Assembly (NCBI GenBank): GCA_039917655.1
Contig: JBDSJC010000041.1
Span: forward strand, 1 to 21,491
Direction of reading: 5' to 3'
Length of the DNA: 21,491 nucleotides
Source: PNKC01 sp039917655
GTDB lineage: Bacteria > Chloroflexota > Dehalococcoidia > Tepidiformales > Tepidiformaceae
Shown: in pieces, positions 6,811 through 14,097 of the stretch
Layout of the letters: every line of letters begins with the position of its first letter
How positions within the stretch are numbered: position 1 is the first letter of the stretch
Made by a program: the position numbers and the translations under genes
The notes under the pieces: generated by a model
Told to the model about the DNA's origin: nothing
The model's input: only the letters and a program-made list of their open reading frames with translations
The model's database searches: none

Positions 6811-8120
6811 TGCGGCTGAATGCTGCGAGCAGCCCGCCGTTGGGTCTGGTGGCGCCGTTTCTGCTCGCGGCGCCACTGGGGTTGCTTGCGGCCGGGATTC
6901 TCCTTGGGACGACAGAGAACAGTTCACTGGCTGGCATCAACGTGCCGAAGAATGTTGCCGCGACGCACGCGGCGGTGATCGGCGGGCTAACGACCGCGAT
7001 CATGGGTGCCGTGTACCAGCTTGGGCCGGCGGTGCTCGGGGGGCGGCTTGTTTCGCACCGGCTGGCACGGATGCAGTTCGCTGTTCACGCCGTCTCAGTG
7101 CCGGGGTTCGTCTGGGCGCTGCTCGAATGGAACTACGGGCTCATGAGCGCCGCGGCCGTTGGTGTGCTGACCTCGTTTGTCATGTTCCTCATTAACGCGG
7201 TGTCGGCGGTGGGTGTCCGCCGCCCGAATTCAGTCACGCGGGCGTACTTATCCGCTTCGTTGCTGCTGCTGGTAGTGACGGCCGCATTTGGGGTTACGTG
7301 GGTGGGCGCGCTACAGCATCTCTGGTTCCCAGTGACGATGGGCCGGCTTTCAGGCCATGCTCATCTGGGGTTGCTGGGGTGGCTTGGTCTGACGGTAATG
7401 GGCGTTTCTTATCAGTTGGTGCCGATGTTCAACGTTGTGCAGAAGCGCCAACCGAGGTTTGCATGGGCCGCTCTCGGCCTGACTGGCACGGCTGCCGTGG
7501 CCGGTGGGTTGCTCCTGATGACGGACCCTGGCCGCGAGGTGCGGCTGGTGGTCGTGGTCGCGATGGGGCTTGGGCCGGCCCTCTGGGGTATCGACATGCT
7601 CCGGCTTCTGCTGGCGCGGTCGCGGAGGAATATGGACGTGCAGGGACGGGCGACCTACGTCTCACTTGGCTTCCTCGCAGCGGCGATCCTGCTGGGGATG
7701 GTGGTGGCGGTGGGAGGGCCGCTCCGCGACGGCGACCATGCGGGGCGCTGGCAACTGGCGTACGGGATCTGCGGAATTGGCGGGTGGGCGGGACTCACGC
7801 TTGTGGGAAACAGCTACAAGCTCCTGCCGTTCCTGGTGTGGTACCACCGCTACCGCTTTCTCGCGGGAAGCCGGGCGGTGCCCATGATCACGGACATCTA
7901 CAGCGACCGAGCGGCGACCGCCGTGATGTCCGGCTACGCGCTCGGGCTGGCGGTGATGGCGATTGGCGCTGGGAGCGCGGAACTGCTCGTGCTCCGTACG
8001 GGCGCCTGGATGTTGGCCCTCTCGGCCGCAGCGCATTTCGTGACGCTTGGCCACATCTTGTTCGTTCCGCACGCCGCGACGGCGCGGCCAGCGCGGTTTG
8101 TGAGGGGAGCATCGCCGTGA
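6810..8120 (+). CDS. Heme-copper-oxidase subunit I / NnrS-like 12-TM membrane protein
   Basis: A 436-residue protein with about twelve hydrophobic segments. The His residues placed in or next to helices are His53 (ATHAAVIGGL), His93, His183 and His185 (GHAHLGLLGWLGL), His346 and His410/His415. The TM pair ATHAAVIGGLTTAIMGAVYQL and SGHAHLGLLGWLGLTVMGVSYQL resembles the helices of cbb3/NorB-type subunit I and NnrS that hold low-spin heme. The complete set of CuB and heme ligands of a true terminal oxidase is not evident, so it may bind heme without reducing oxygen or nitric oxide. ATG 6810 overlaps the DUF2249 stop (TGATG). It probably sits in the inner membrane and acts with its operon partners in nitrogen-oxide or electron handling. 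Confidence 0.75.
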   Translation: MRLNAASSPPLGLVAPFLLAAPLGLLAAGILLGTTENSSLAGINVPKNVAATHAAVIGGLTTAIMGAVYQLGPAVLGGRLVSHRLARMQFAVHAVSVPGFVWALLEWNYGLMSAAAVGVLTSFVMFLINAVSAVGVRRPNSVTRAYLSASLLLLVVTAAFGVTWVGALQHLWFPVTMGRLSGHAHLGLLGWLGLTVMGVSYQLVPMFNVVQKRQPRFAWAALGLTGTAAVAGGLLLMTDPGREVRLVVVVAMGLGPALWGIDMLRLLLARSRRNMDVQGRATYVSLGFLAAAILLGMVVAVGGPLRDGDHAGRWQLAYGICGIGGWAGLTLVGNSYKLLPFLVWYHRYRFLAGSRAVPMITDIYSDRAATAVMSGYALGLAVMAIGAGSAELLVLRTGAWMLALSAAAHFVTLGHILFVPHAATARPARFVRGASP

Positions 8121-8410
8121 GAACTGCCGAAGTAGCTGAAGTTTTGCGCGGGGTTTACGATCCTGAACTTGCCATCGATATCGTGTCGTTGGGCCTGGTG
8201 TACGGCATCGAGCCGGGGGAAAAGGGGCTAGTAGTGACGATGACGACGACATCGCCCGCATGCCCCATGAGCGACGCGCTGCACGGGATGACCGAGGCGG
8301 TACTCGCACATGCATTTCCGAGGCAAGCGATCGACGTAACACTCTCGTATGAGCCCCAATGGAGCGTGGCGATGGCTGACCGCGAGGCGCTGGCGGAGCT
8401 GGGCTGGTGA
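8117..8410 (+). CDS. MIP18 family (DUF59/PaaD-like) Fe-S assembly protein
   Basis: A 97-residue single-domain protein of the MIP18/DUF59 family. It shows the N-terminal signature VYDPELAIDIVSLGLVYG (13-30), the TTTSPACPMSD loop with conserved Cys49, and a final strand IDVTLSYEPQWS. Relatives (PaaD, SufT, Cia2) help place Fe-S clusters into target enzymes such as oxygenases and reductases. GTG 8117 overlaps the preceding stop as GTGA, and GAGGGGAG lies just upstream, so it is translationally coupled to the membrane protein. It ends 4 bases from the stop of the convergent regulator. In this setting it may serve the multi-cluster oxidoreductase downstream or the oxidase-like protein. Confidence 0.9.
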   Translation: MRTAEVAEVLRGVYDPELAIDIVSLGLVYGIEPGEKGLVVTMTTTSPACPMSDALHGMTEAVLAHAFPRQAIDVTLSYEPQWSVAMADREALAELGW

Positions 8411-8414
8411 GGCC

Positions 8415-9101
8415 CTAGAACATCTGGCGGAGTGTGTTCAGATCGCGGACTACGAACTCTCTCCGGCGCACTTCCACGAGGCCATCGTCCTCCATGACCT
8501 TAAGAGTCCTGCTGACCACCTCACGGACGGAACCGACTAATGCGGCAAGATCCTGTTGCGTGATCGAGCGAGGGACGACAACGCCTTCCGCCGTCTGGAT
8601 TCCCTCTTCGCGAGCGGTGAAGTAGAGATAGCGAGCGATCCGGTTTTGGACCGTCTGGAGGCTGATCTGTTCAACAAGCTCCGTGAATGAACGCAGCCTA
8701 TGGGCGAAGTGACGGAGGAGGGCAAAGGCAACGTCCGGATGACGGGCGATGACGTCCCTGAAGACGGGAGTGGAGATGAACAGGGCTTCCGCGGGTTCCA
8801 TGGCGTCAACGTTCGCGGGGTTGGGTCCGCCATCGAAAACCGGCACTTCGCCGAATGTGTCACCGGGCGCCAGAAGACGCAGGATCTGCTCACGGCCATC
8901 GATCCCTGTGCGATAGATCCGTGCACGACCCTTACGGAGGACGAAGAACCCACCGCACGGTGCGCCGGCGCTGATGATCGTTTCGCGAGCGCCGTAAGAG
9001 CGTATTTCGATGTACCCGGTGAGGCGGTGTGCTTCAGAGACGGGGATTCCGGCGAGATGGGGGATCGCCTTCACCTCCTTTGCCGTCAAGGGCGTCGTCA
9101 T
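8415..9101 (-). CDS. Crp/Fnr family transcriptional regulator
   Basis: A 228-residue protein with a cyclic-nucleotide-binding-like beta roll (about 20-125), a long dimer helix (130-160) and a winged helix-turn-helix (179-202). The recognition helix reads SVREVVSR, with Arg193, Glu194, Ser197 and Arg198. In the CRP/FNR family this RExxxR/S set is linked to reading GTGA half-sites. The four FNR-type cysteines are absent (only Cys49), so it is not an oxygen-sensing Fe-S FNR. No cAMP-type pocket residues could be assigned, so the effector is unknown (perhaps heme/NO, as in DNR/NnrR types). ATG 9101 has no Shine-Dalgarno. The gene lies between the two operons and probably controls one or both. Confidence 0.92.
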   Translation of the reverse strand: MTTPLTAKEVKAIPHLAGIPVSEAHRLTGYIEIRSYGARETIISAGAPCGGFFVLRKGRARIYRTGIDGREQILRLLAPGDTFGEVPVFDGGPNPANVDAMEPAEALFISTPVFRDVIARHPDVAFALLRHFAHRLRSFTELVEQISLQTVQNRIARYLYFTAREEGIQTAEGVVVPRSITQQDLAALVGSVREVVSRTLKVMEDDGLVEVRRREFVVRDLNTLRQMF

Positions 9102-9116
9102 GGGCGAGAGTATGCC
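9101..9116 (-). promoter_or_regulatory. Candidate -10 and leaderless start of the regulator gene
   Basis: On the minus strand GGCATACTCTCGCCC precedes ATG 9101. CATACT ends 7 bases before the ATG, the distance from a -10 box to a transcription start, and there is no ribosome site. The element is nearly identical to the one before the DUF2249 gene. A matching -35 is not obvious. Confidence 0.35.
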
Positions 9117-9241
9117 TCACCGGGCCATAGTGACGGTAGCGCGGATGGGCCATGCGGCCTGGGGCATTCGGGGGCTAATGGCCATTGGGAGATGCCGGCG
9201 GCCGGGCAGTCTGAACCAATGGATCTCGCAAACGCAGACGT

Positions 9242-9257
9242 GGTGATTAATGTCACA
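9242..9257. promoter_or_regulatory. Candidate Crp/Fnr-type operator upstream of mobB-fmdE
   Basis: GGTGA-TTAATG-TCACA is a good CRP-type inverted repeat with a single mismatch to TGTGA/TCACA. It can also be read as GTGAT-N4-GTCAC. Its centre is exactly 41.5 bases before GTG 9291, as in class II activation if transcription starts at the start codon. It is also the least GC-rich stretch nearby, as expected for a bent regulator site. Confidence 0.5.
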
Positions 9258-9290
9258 TCGAAGAACCCGACTGGGGGGCAGGGTGTCGAT

Positions 9291-10376
9291 GTGGAGAAGC
9301 GCAACGCAGTGCAGACAGCGGTACCAGCGATTACCGGCCCGGTGATAGTGGGTGTGCGGGGGCCATCGCGGTCTGGCAAGACGGCACTGGTCGAGCGGCT
9401 GATCGCCGAGGCCCACACCGCCGGGTGGAAGGTCGGTTGGGTTAAGCGGACGCACCACCAGATCGATTTGCCGGAGAAGGCATCAGGGCGCGTGTGGGCA
9501 ACCGGCCCAGCGGCGATGGTGATCCACGCGAGCGACCGGGTGCAGGTGACGCGGCCATCGTGTCCGCCGGAAAGCGCCACGGTGCTGGCGCAGGTGCCCG
9601 AGGGTGTAGACCTCATCCTCCTTGAGACGCACACAGCGGAGAGCTTTCCCACCATCCTCTCGGACAGGATGGCGCCGAGCGATGGCGAGTCTATCATCGG
9701 GCGGTTTGCGCTGTTCGGCGCCAAGGAGGCGGCCGCTGCGGTGATGCCGGTCATCGCGGCAATGATGCCCCCCGACCGCCGACTGGACGGATTTATGAGG
9801 GAGGCACTGAAGCAGCACGGGGGACATGGCTGTGCCGGCTTGGTGCTCGGGACGCGGCTGGCTATGGCCGGAGTCGATGCACTCGGCGTTGCAGCTCCGG
9901 ACCGCGACAAGCGTCTGACGGTGGTGGCTGAGACCGACCGCTGTGCGCTGGATGGCGTACAGGCGGTTACGGGCGCCCGATTGAGCAAGCGCACTCTGCG
10001 GCTTCTCGATTACGGGAAGGTGGCCGTCACGTTCCTGGACGAATGGACTGGGGCGGCGCTGCGGGTTGGCGTGCGCGGGGACCTTCGCGAACGGGTTGGG
10101 GACAGCAAGACCGGAGATGAACGGCACGACATGCAACGGCAGGCGTACGCCACTTGGCCGTCATCTGAGCTGTTCCAGATCCGGCCATCTGCGCTGGTCC
10201 TCTCCGAGTTCGAGAAGCCGGGCAAGCCGCGACGGCGAGTGCTCTGCGTTGACTGTGCTGAAGAAGTCTCGGATGGGCGCGAAATCGTCACCGAATTCGG
10301 AGAACGCTGCCGTCCATGCAGCGCGGAACTGGACATCAGGACTGGAAAAGAACTGAGATTGGCTCCATGGCGATGA
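9291..10376 (+). CDS. mobB: MobB-FmdE fusion with zinc-finger tail (molybdenum cofactor protein)
   Basis: A 361-residue fusion. Residues 15-130 are MobB-like: a P-loop GPSRSGKT (24-31) after strand GPVIVGV, then the GWKVGWVKRTHHQID segment and the LLETHT strand; MobB aids attachment of GMP to molybdopterin. Residues 165-265 match FmdE: HGGHGCAGLVLGTR with His179 and Cys181, then VVAETDRCALDGVQAVTGARLSKRTLRLLDYGKVAVTF. The tail holds a CxxC-x17-CxxC zinc-finger pattern (Cys319, 322, 340, 343). FmdE is named from formylmethanofuran dehydrogenase operons and occurs with molybdoenzymes. GTG 9291 is chosen because the domain starts soon after and a Crp-type site lies upstream; ATG 9219 is an alternative. 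Its stop overlaps the alpha-subunit start, so it probably supplies that enzyme. Confidence 0.85.
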   Translation: MEKRNAVQTAVPAITGPVIVGVRGPSRSGKTALVERLIAEAHTAGWKVGWVKRTHHQIDLPEKASGRVWATGPAAMVIHASDRVQVTRPSCPPESATVLAQVPEGVDLILLETHTAESFPTILSDRMAPSDGESIIGRFALFGAKEAAAAVMPVIAAMMPPDRRLDGFMREALKQHGGHGCAGLVLGTRLAMAGVDALGVAAPDRDKRLTVVAETDRCALDGVQAVTGARLSKRTLRLLDYGKVAVTFLDEWTGAALRVGVRGDLRERVGDSKTGDERHDMQRQAYATWPSSELFQIRPSALVLSEFEKPGKPRRRVLCVDCAEEVSDGREIVTEFGERCRPCSAELDIRTGKELRLAPWR

Positions 10377-13300
10377 ATAGGCGGGCCTTCATTAAGCTCA
10401 CGGCCGGGGCCATGGCCGGCGCAGCCGCTATCTACACGGAAAGCCACATGGCGTTCCTGCAGGCAGCTCCTGGAATCACCAACCCGTTGGCGCAATACCC
10501 GAACCGTGATTGGGAGAAGATCTATCGCAACCAGTACGCCTACGATTCGAGCTTCGAGTTCATCTGTGCGCCGAACGATACGCATATGTGCCGCCTGCGG
10601 GCGATGGTCCGCAATGGCGTCGTCGTCCGCATCGAGCAGAACTATGACGGCGGTTCGTACAAGGACCCGCAGGGCAATAGTTCGAGCGTCGCCTGGAACC
10701 CGCGCGGTTGCCTGAAGGGTTACACGCTTCACCGCCGAGTCTATGGCCCTTACCGCGCCAAAAACCCAGCTATTCGGCATGGTTGGAAGCGGTGGGCCGA
10801 CGATGGCTTCCCATCACTCTCAGACCATCCCGTGTTGCGATCGAAGTACAGGTTCGATGCGCGCGGCGACGATCCCTGGGTCCGCGTTTCCTGGGATGAG
10901 GCGAACGACTACGTCGCGAGGGGGCTCGTCGCTATCGCGAAGACCTATAGCGGCCCCGAAGGCCGGCGTCGTCTCATCGAGAAAGATGGCTACCCGGAGG
11001 AGATGCTGGAACACTGGGAAGAAGCCGGGACGCGGACGATAAAGCTCGGTTCCTCGCTCCCACCGCACGGTATTGCCGGTAAGTTCGCACCCTTCCGCTT
11101 TGCCAACATGCTCGGACTTCTCGATGCACAGGTGCGCGGCGTTGGCCCCGATCAGGCCATCGGCGCACGGGGCTGGTCCGAATACACCTGGCGAGGCGAC
11201 CAGGCTCCCGGGTTCCCGTTCGTCCATGGACTACAGTCCACCGAGACCGACTTCAATGACCTTCGGCACAGCAAGCTGCTGGTAATGATCGGCAAGAATC
11301 TCGTCGAGAACAAGATGGCCGACAGCCACTTCTTCCACGAGACCATGGAGCGCGGCGGGAAGATCGTCACGATTGTGCCGGAATATGGCCCGCCAGCTAC
11401 TAAGTCCGACTACTGGATCCCGGTGCGCCCGGGCCTCTCCGACACCGCTCTTCTCCTCGGTGTTGCTAAAGCACTTATCGACCGAAATCTCGTTGATGTG
11501 GACTTCGCCAAGCGGTTCACGGACCTCCCCCTGCTGGTCCGGCTGGACACGCTCAAACGACTTCGCGCCGACGAACTGATCGCCGGTTATAAAGTCTCGC
11601 TGGATCCTGCCGGCCCTAGCATGGCGATCCACGGAATGACCGCAGAGCAGGCCAGGCAGATCGGTGATCGAGTGGTCTTCGACGCTGCCTCCAACAGCCT
11701 GAAGCCGCTCAGCCGCGAAGACGTGGGCGACCGCATGACGGCCAGGAAGCTCAATCCGGCACTCGACTATCGTGGAAAAGCCAAGCTCTCCGATGGCACC
11801 GAAGTTGAGGTCGCCAGCGTCCTCACGATGTACCGGGAGCACCTGAAGGATTACGACCTGGACACTGTTGCCGAGATTAGTGGAGCGCCAAAGCATCTGA
11901 TTGAGCAGCTCATCACCGACCTCGCGACCATCAAGCCCGCCGCTATCCACATCGGCGAAGGTGTCAACCACTACTTCCACGCCACTCTACACAATCGCGC
12001 AGCCTATCTCCTCGCAATGCTCACCGGGAATATCGGCCGCTATGGGACCGGCGTCAGCACCTGGGCAGGCAACTACAAGGGAGCAATCTTTCACGCCGCC
12101 CCCTGGTACGGGCCAGGCGTCGGCGGATACATCCGTGAAGACCCCTTTAATCCTGTACTCGACCCAGCCGGCAAGTACACCGCCCAAACGAACCGCGAAT
12201 ACGCCCACGACGAAGAGACTGCCTACTGGGGGTTCGGCGACCGCCCGCTCGTCGTCGATACCCCGAAGGCCGGCCGTAAGATGTTCACTGGCGCCACCCA
12301 CATGCCCACGCCCACGAAAGTCTTCTGGTTCAACAATGCCAACCTTATTAATCAGGCGAAATGGGCATACCACCTGATCAAAAACGTTAATCCAAAAGTT
12401 GATCTGATTATCGATCAGGAGATTGAATGGACAGGCTCGACGGAGTTTGCCGATGTCAGCCTTCCCGCCAACTCCTGGCTTGAGACGCAGACGCTCGAGA
12501 TGGGCGGTTCATGCTCCAATCCCTTCCTGCAGATCTGGAAAGGCGGCATTGCCCCGCTCAATGATACGCGCGACGACATCGAGATCTTTGCCGGCGTAGC
12601 CAACGCCCTCACGAAGGTTACCGGCGAGCGGCGCTTCGCGGACTACTTCAAATTCTCGAAGACTCCAGAGGTTTACCTCGACCGGGTCCTGCGTGCCTCG
12701 TTTACAACCAAAGGCTACACCGTGAGCGATATCATGGCCGGCAAGTACGGCGTCTTTGGCGGAGCCCTCTTCCAATACCGCTCCTACCCCCGTGTTCCAT
12801 TTAAAGAGCAGGTGGAAGACAGCCTGCCGTTCTACACGGACACCGGCCGGATGAACGCCTACATCGATATTCCCGAGGCGATCGAATACGGCGAGAACCT
12901 GATCGTGCACCGCGAAGCGGTGGAGGCCACGCCCTATCTGCCGAACGTGATCGTCTCGACAAGCCCGTATATCCGCCCCACTGACTACGGCATCCCCCTC
13001 GATGCCGCCAGTGCGGACCTGCGTGCAGTCCGCAACGTGAAGATGAGCTGGGCGCAGGTGAAGACGACTACAAACCCGCTTTGGGACCAGGGCTTCCAGT
13101 TCTATTTCCTCACACCAAAATCGCGCCACAGTACGCACTCTTCGTGGGCCGTCACCGACTGGAACTGGATCTGGAATAGCAACTTCAGCGACCCCTATCG
13201 CGAGGACAAGCGCCTTCCTGGAATCGGGGACGTGCAGGTTCACATGAATCCGGACGACGCCAGGGCACTCAACATCAACGACGGGGACTACGTCTGGATC

Positions 13301-13825
13301 GACGCCAACCCCGCGGATCGCCCCTACATCGGCGCTGACAACGATCCGTCATTCATGGAAGTAGCGAGGCTTATGGGGCGCGCGAATTTCAATCCCGGCT
13401 TCCCACGGGGTGTCACGATGGTCAAGCACGCTTTCAACATGGCAACGCCGCGCACCATCCAGGCCCAGAACGAACGGGCGGACGGCCGCGCACTGGCCGC
13501 CGGCACGGGCTACCAGGCGAGTTTCCGGCACGGCAGCCAGCAAAGCGTCACGCGCGGGTGGGCGCCGCCCATGCACCAGACCGACACGCTCTTCCATAAG
13601 AAGGCGGGTGGCATGGGGTTCGTCTTCGGCTACGACGAAGACAATCACGCCATCAACACGACGCCCAAGGAGACACTCGTCCGCATCACTAAGGCCGAGG
13701 ACGGCGGCCTTGCGGGTAGAGGGCCATGGAAGCCCGGAACCTCTGGCATGAGCCCCGGCGCAGAGAGCGATTTCATGAGGCGCTACCTGGCCGGTTCAAT
13801 CGTCACCGTGAAGGGAGTCGACTAA
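10367..13825 (+). CDS. nxrA: NXR/periplasmic-Nar-type molybdopterin oxidoreductase alpha subunit
   Basis: A 1152-residue catalytic subunit of the type II DMSO-reductase family. The start carries a Tat motif, NRRAFIK (4-10), and a hydrophobic stretch to about 30, so the folded enzyme is exported. The FS0 cluster site reads Cys67-x3-Asp71-x3-Cys75-x39-Cys115, in place of the His-Cys-Cys-Cys of NarG. Stretches such as KNLVENKMADSHFF, DYWIPVRP, GEGVNHYFHAT and LTGNIGRYGTG fit bis-MGD binding. These runs resemble, from memory, NxrA of Nitrospira and anammox bacteria and related periplasmic nitrate reductases, whose length also fits. Substrate and direction (nitrite oxidation, nitrate or other oxyanion reduction) remain open. 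ATG 10367 overlaps the mobB stop, and ATG 10373 (ATGA overlap) is an alternative. Confidence 0.93.
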   Translation: MAMNRRAFIKLTAGAMAGAAAIYTESHMAFLQAAPGITNPLAQYPNRDWEKIYRNQYAYDSSFEFICAPNDTHMCRLRAMVRNGVVVRIEQNYDGGSYKDPQGNSSSVAWNPRGCLKGYTLHRRVYGPYRAKNPAIRHGWKRWADDGFPSLSDHPVLRSKYRFDARGDDPWVRVSWDEANDYVARGLVAIAKTYSGPEGRRRLIEKDGYPEEMLEHWEEAGTRTIKLGSSLPPHGIAGKFAPFRFANMLGLLDAQVRGVGPDQAIGARGWSEYTWRGDQAPGFPFVHGLQSTETDFNDLRHSKLLVMIGKNLVENKMADSHFFHETMERGGKIVTIVPEYGPPATKSDYWIPVRPGLSDTALLLGVAKALIDRNLVDVDFAKRFTDLPLLVRLDTLKRLRADELIAGYKVSLDPAGPSMAIHGMTAEQARQIGDRVVFDAASNSLKPLSREDVGDRMTARKLNPALDYRGKAKLSDGTEVEVASVLTMYREHLKDYDLDTVAEISGAPKHLIEQLITDLATIKPAAIHIGEGVNHYFHATLHNRAAYLLAMLTGNIGRYGTGVSTWAGNYKGAIFHAAPWYGPGVGGYIREDPFNPVLDPAGKYTAQTNREYAHDEETAYWGFGDRPLVVDTPKAGRKMFTGATHMPTPTKVFWFNNANLINQAKWAYHLIKNVNPKVDLIIDQEIEWTGSTEFADVSLPANSWLETQTLEMGGSCSNPFLQIWKGGIAPLNDTRDDIEIFAGVANALTKVTGERRFADYFKFSKTPEVYLDRVLRASFTTKGYTVSDIMAGKYGVFGGALFQYRSYPRVPFKEQVEDSLPFYTDTGRMNAYIDIPEAIEYGENLIVHREAVEATPYLPNVIVSTSPYIRPTDYGIPLDAASADLRAVRNVKMSWAQVKTTTNPLWDQGFQFYFLTPKSRHSTHSSWAVTDWNWIWNSNFSDPYREDKRLPGIGDVQVHMNPDDARALNINDGDYVWIDANPADRPYIGADNDPSFMEVARLMGRANFNPGFPRGVTMVKHAFNMATPRTIQAQNERADGRALAAGTGYQASFRHGSQQSVTRGWAPPMHQTDTLFHKKAGGMGFVFGYDEDNHAINTTPKETLVRITKAEDGGLAGRGPWKPGTSGMSPGAESDFMRRYLAGSIVTVKGVD

Positions 13826-14097
13826 TGGCTGAGAAGGACTTCGAAGACGACGACCCGTTCGAGTTCGTCGCGGTTCGATACCCCGTCGATCCTGCGGTCG
13901 ATTCGGACGAAGTCATGGCACGCTGCTTCATTGAAGAATATGCGCTCTTTGGCGCCCCGCCCGAGCGCATCGCACAGCTCTTCCGCTCGCCCTTTTTCGC
14001 CGGCACGCACGCGATCCTGGAAAGCCGGGGGCCGGAGTTCGTGCAAAGAATCATTGATGACGTGTTCCGCACGGGCTCGATCAAGGAGGCGTCGTAA
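13825..14097 (+). CDS. Small 90-residue protein between alpha and beta subunit genes
   Basis: A soluble, acidic protein with no signal peptide, membrane span or Cys cluster. It opens with an Asp/Glu-rich arm (EKDFEDDDPFEF), continues VAVRYPVDPAVDSDEVMARCFIEEYALFG, and has a second half of helices: PPERIAQLFRSPFFAGTHAILESRG then FVQRIIDDVF. The only Cys is Cys34. TAATG junctions on both sides (start overlaps the alpha stop, stop overlaps the beta start) make independent translation unlikely. I know no established function. Since it is encoded between the two subunits and is probably cytoplasmic, it may help assembly, cluster insertion or export of the alpha-beta pair, or be a minor subunit. 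Confidence 0.85.
   Translation: MAEKDFEDDDPFEFVAVRYPVDPAVDSDEVMARCFIEEYALFGAPPERIAQLFRSPFFAGTHAILESRGPEFVQRIIDDVFRTGSIKEAS
14083..14089 (+). promoter_or_regulatory. Strong ribosome site of the beta subunit gene inside the small ORF
   Basis: AAGGAGG lies within the last codons of the 90-residue gene, 7 bases before ATG 14097. It fixes the beta start and would allow translation both by coupling and by fresh initiation. Confidence 0.7.

Noticed and set aside
9071..9081. Perfect Shine-Dalgarno-like AAAGGAGGTGA on the minus strand inside the regulator gene
   Set aside because: No start codon follows at a usable distance. It simply encodes AKEVK near the protein's N-terminus.
8700..9290. N-terminal extension of the MobB-FmdE frame
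   Set aside because: It runs antisense through the Crp/Fnr regulator gene and the promoter region, and adds no MobB-like sequence.
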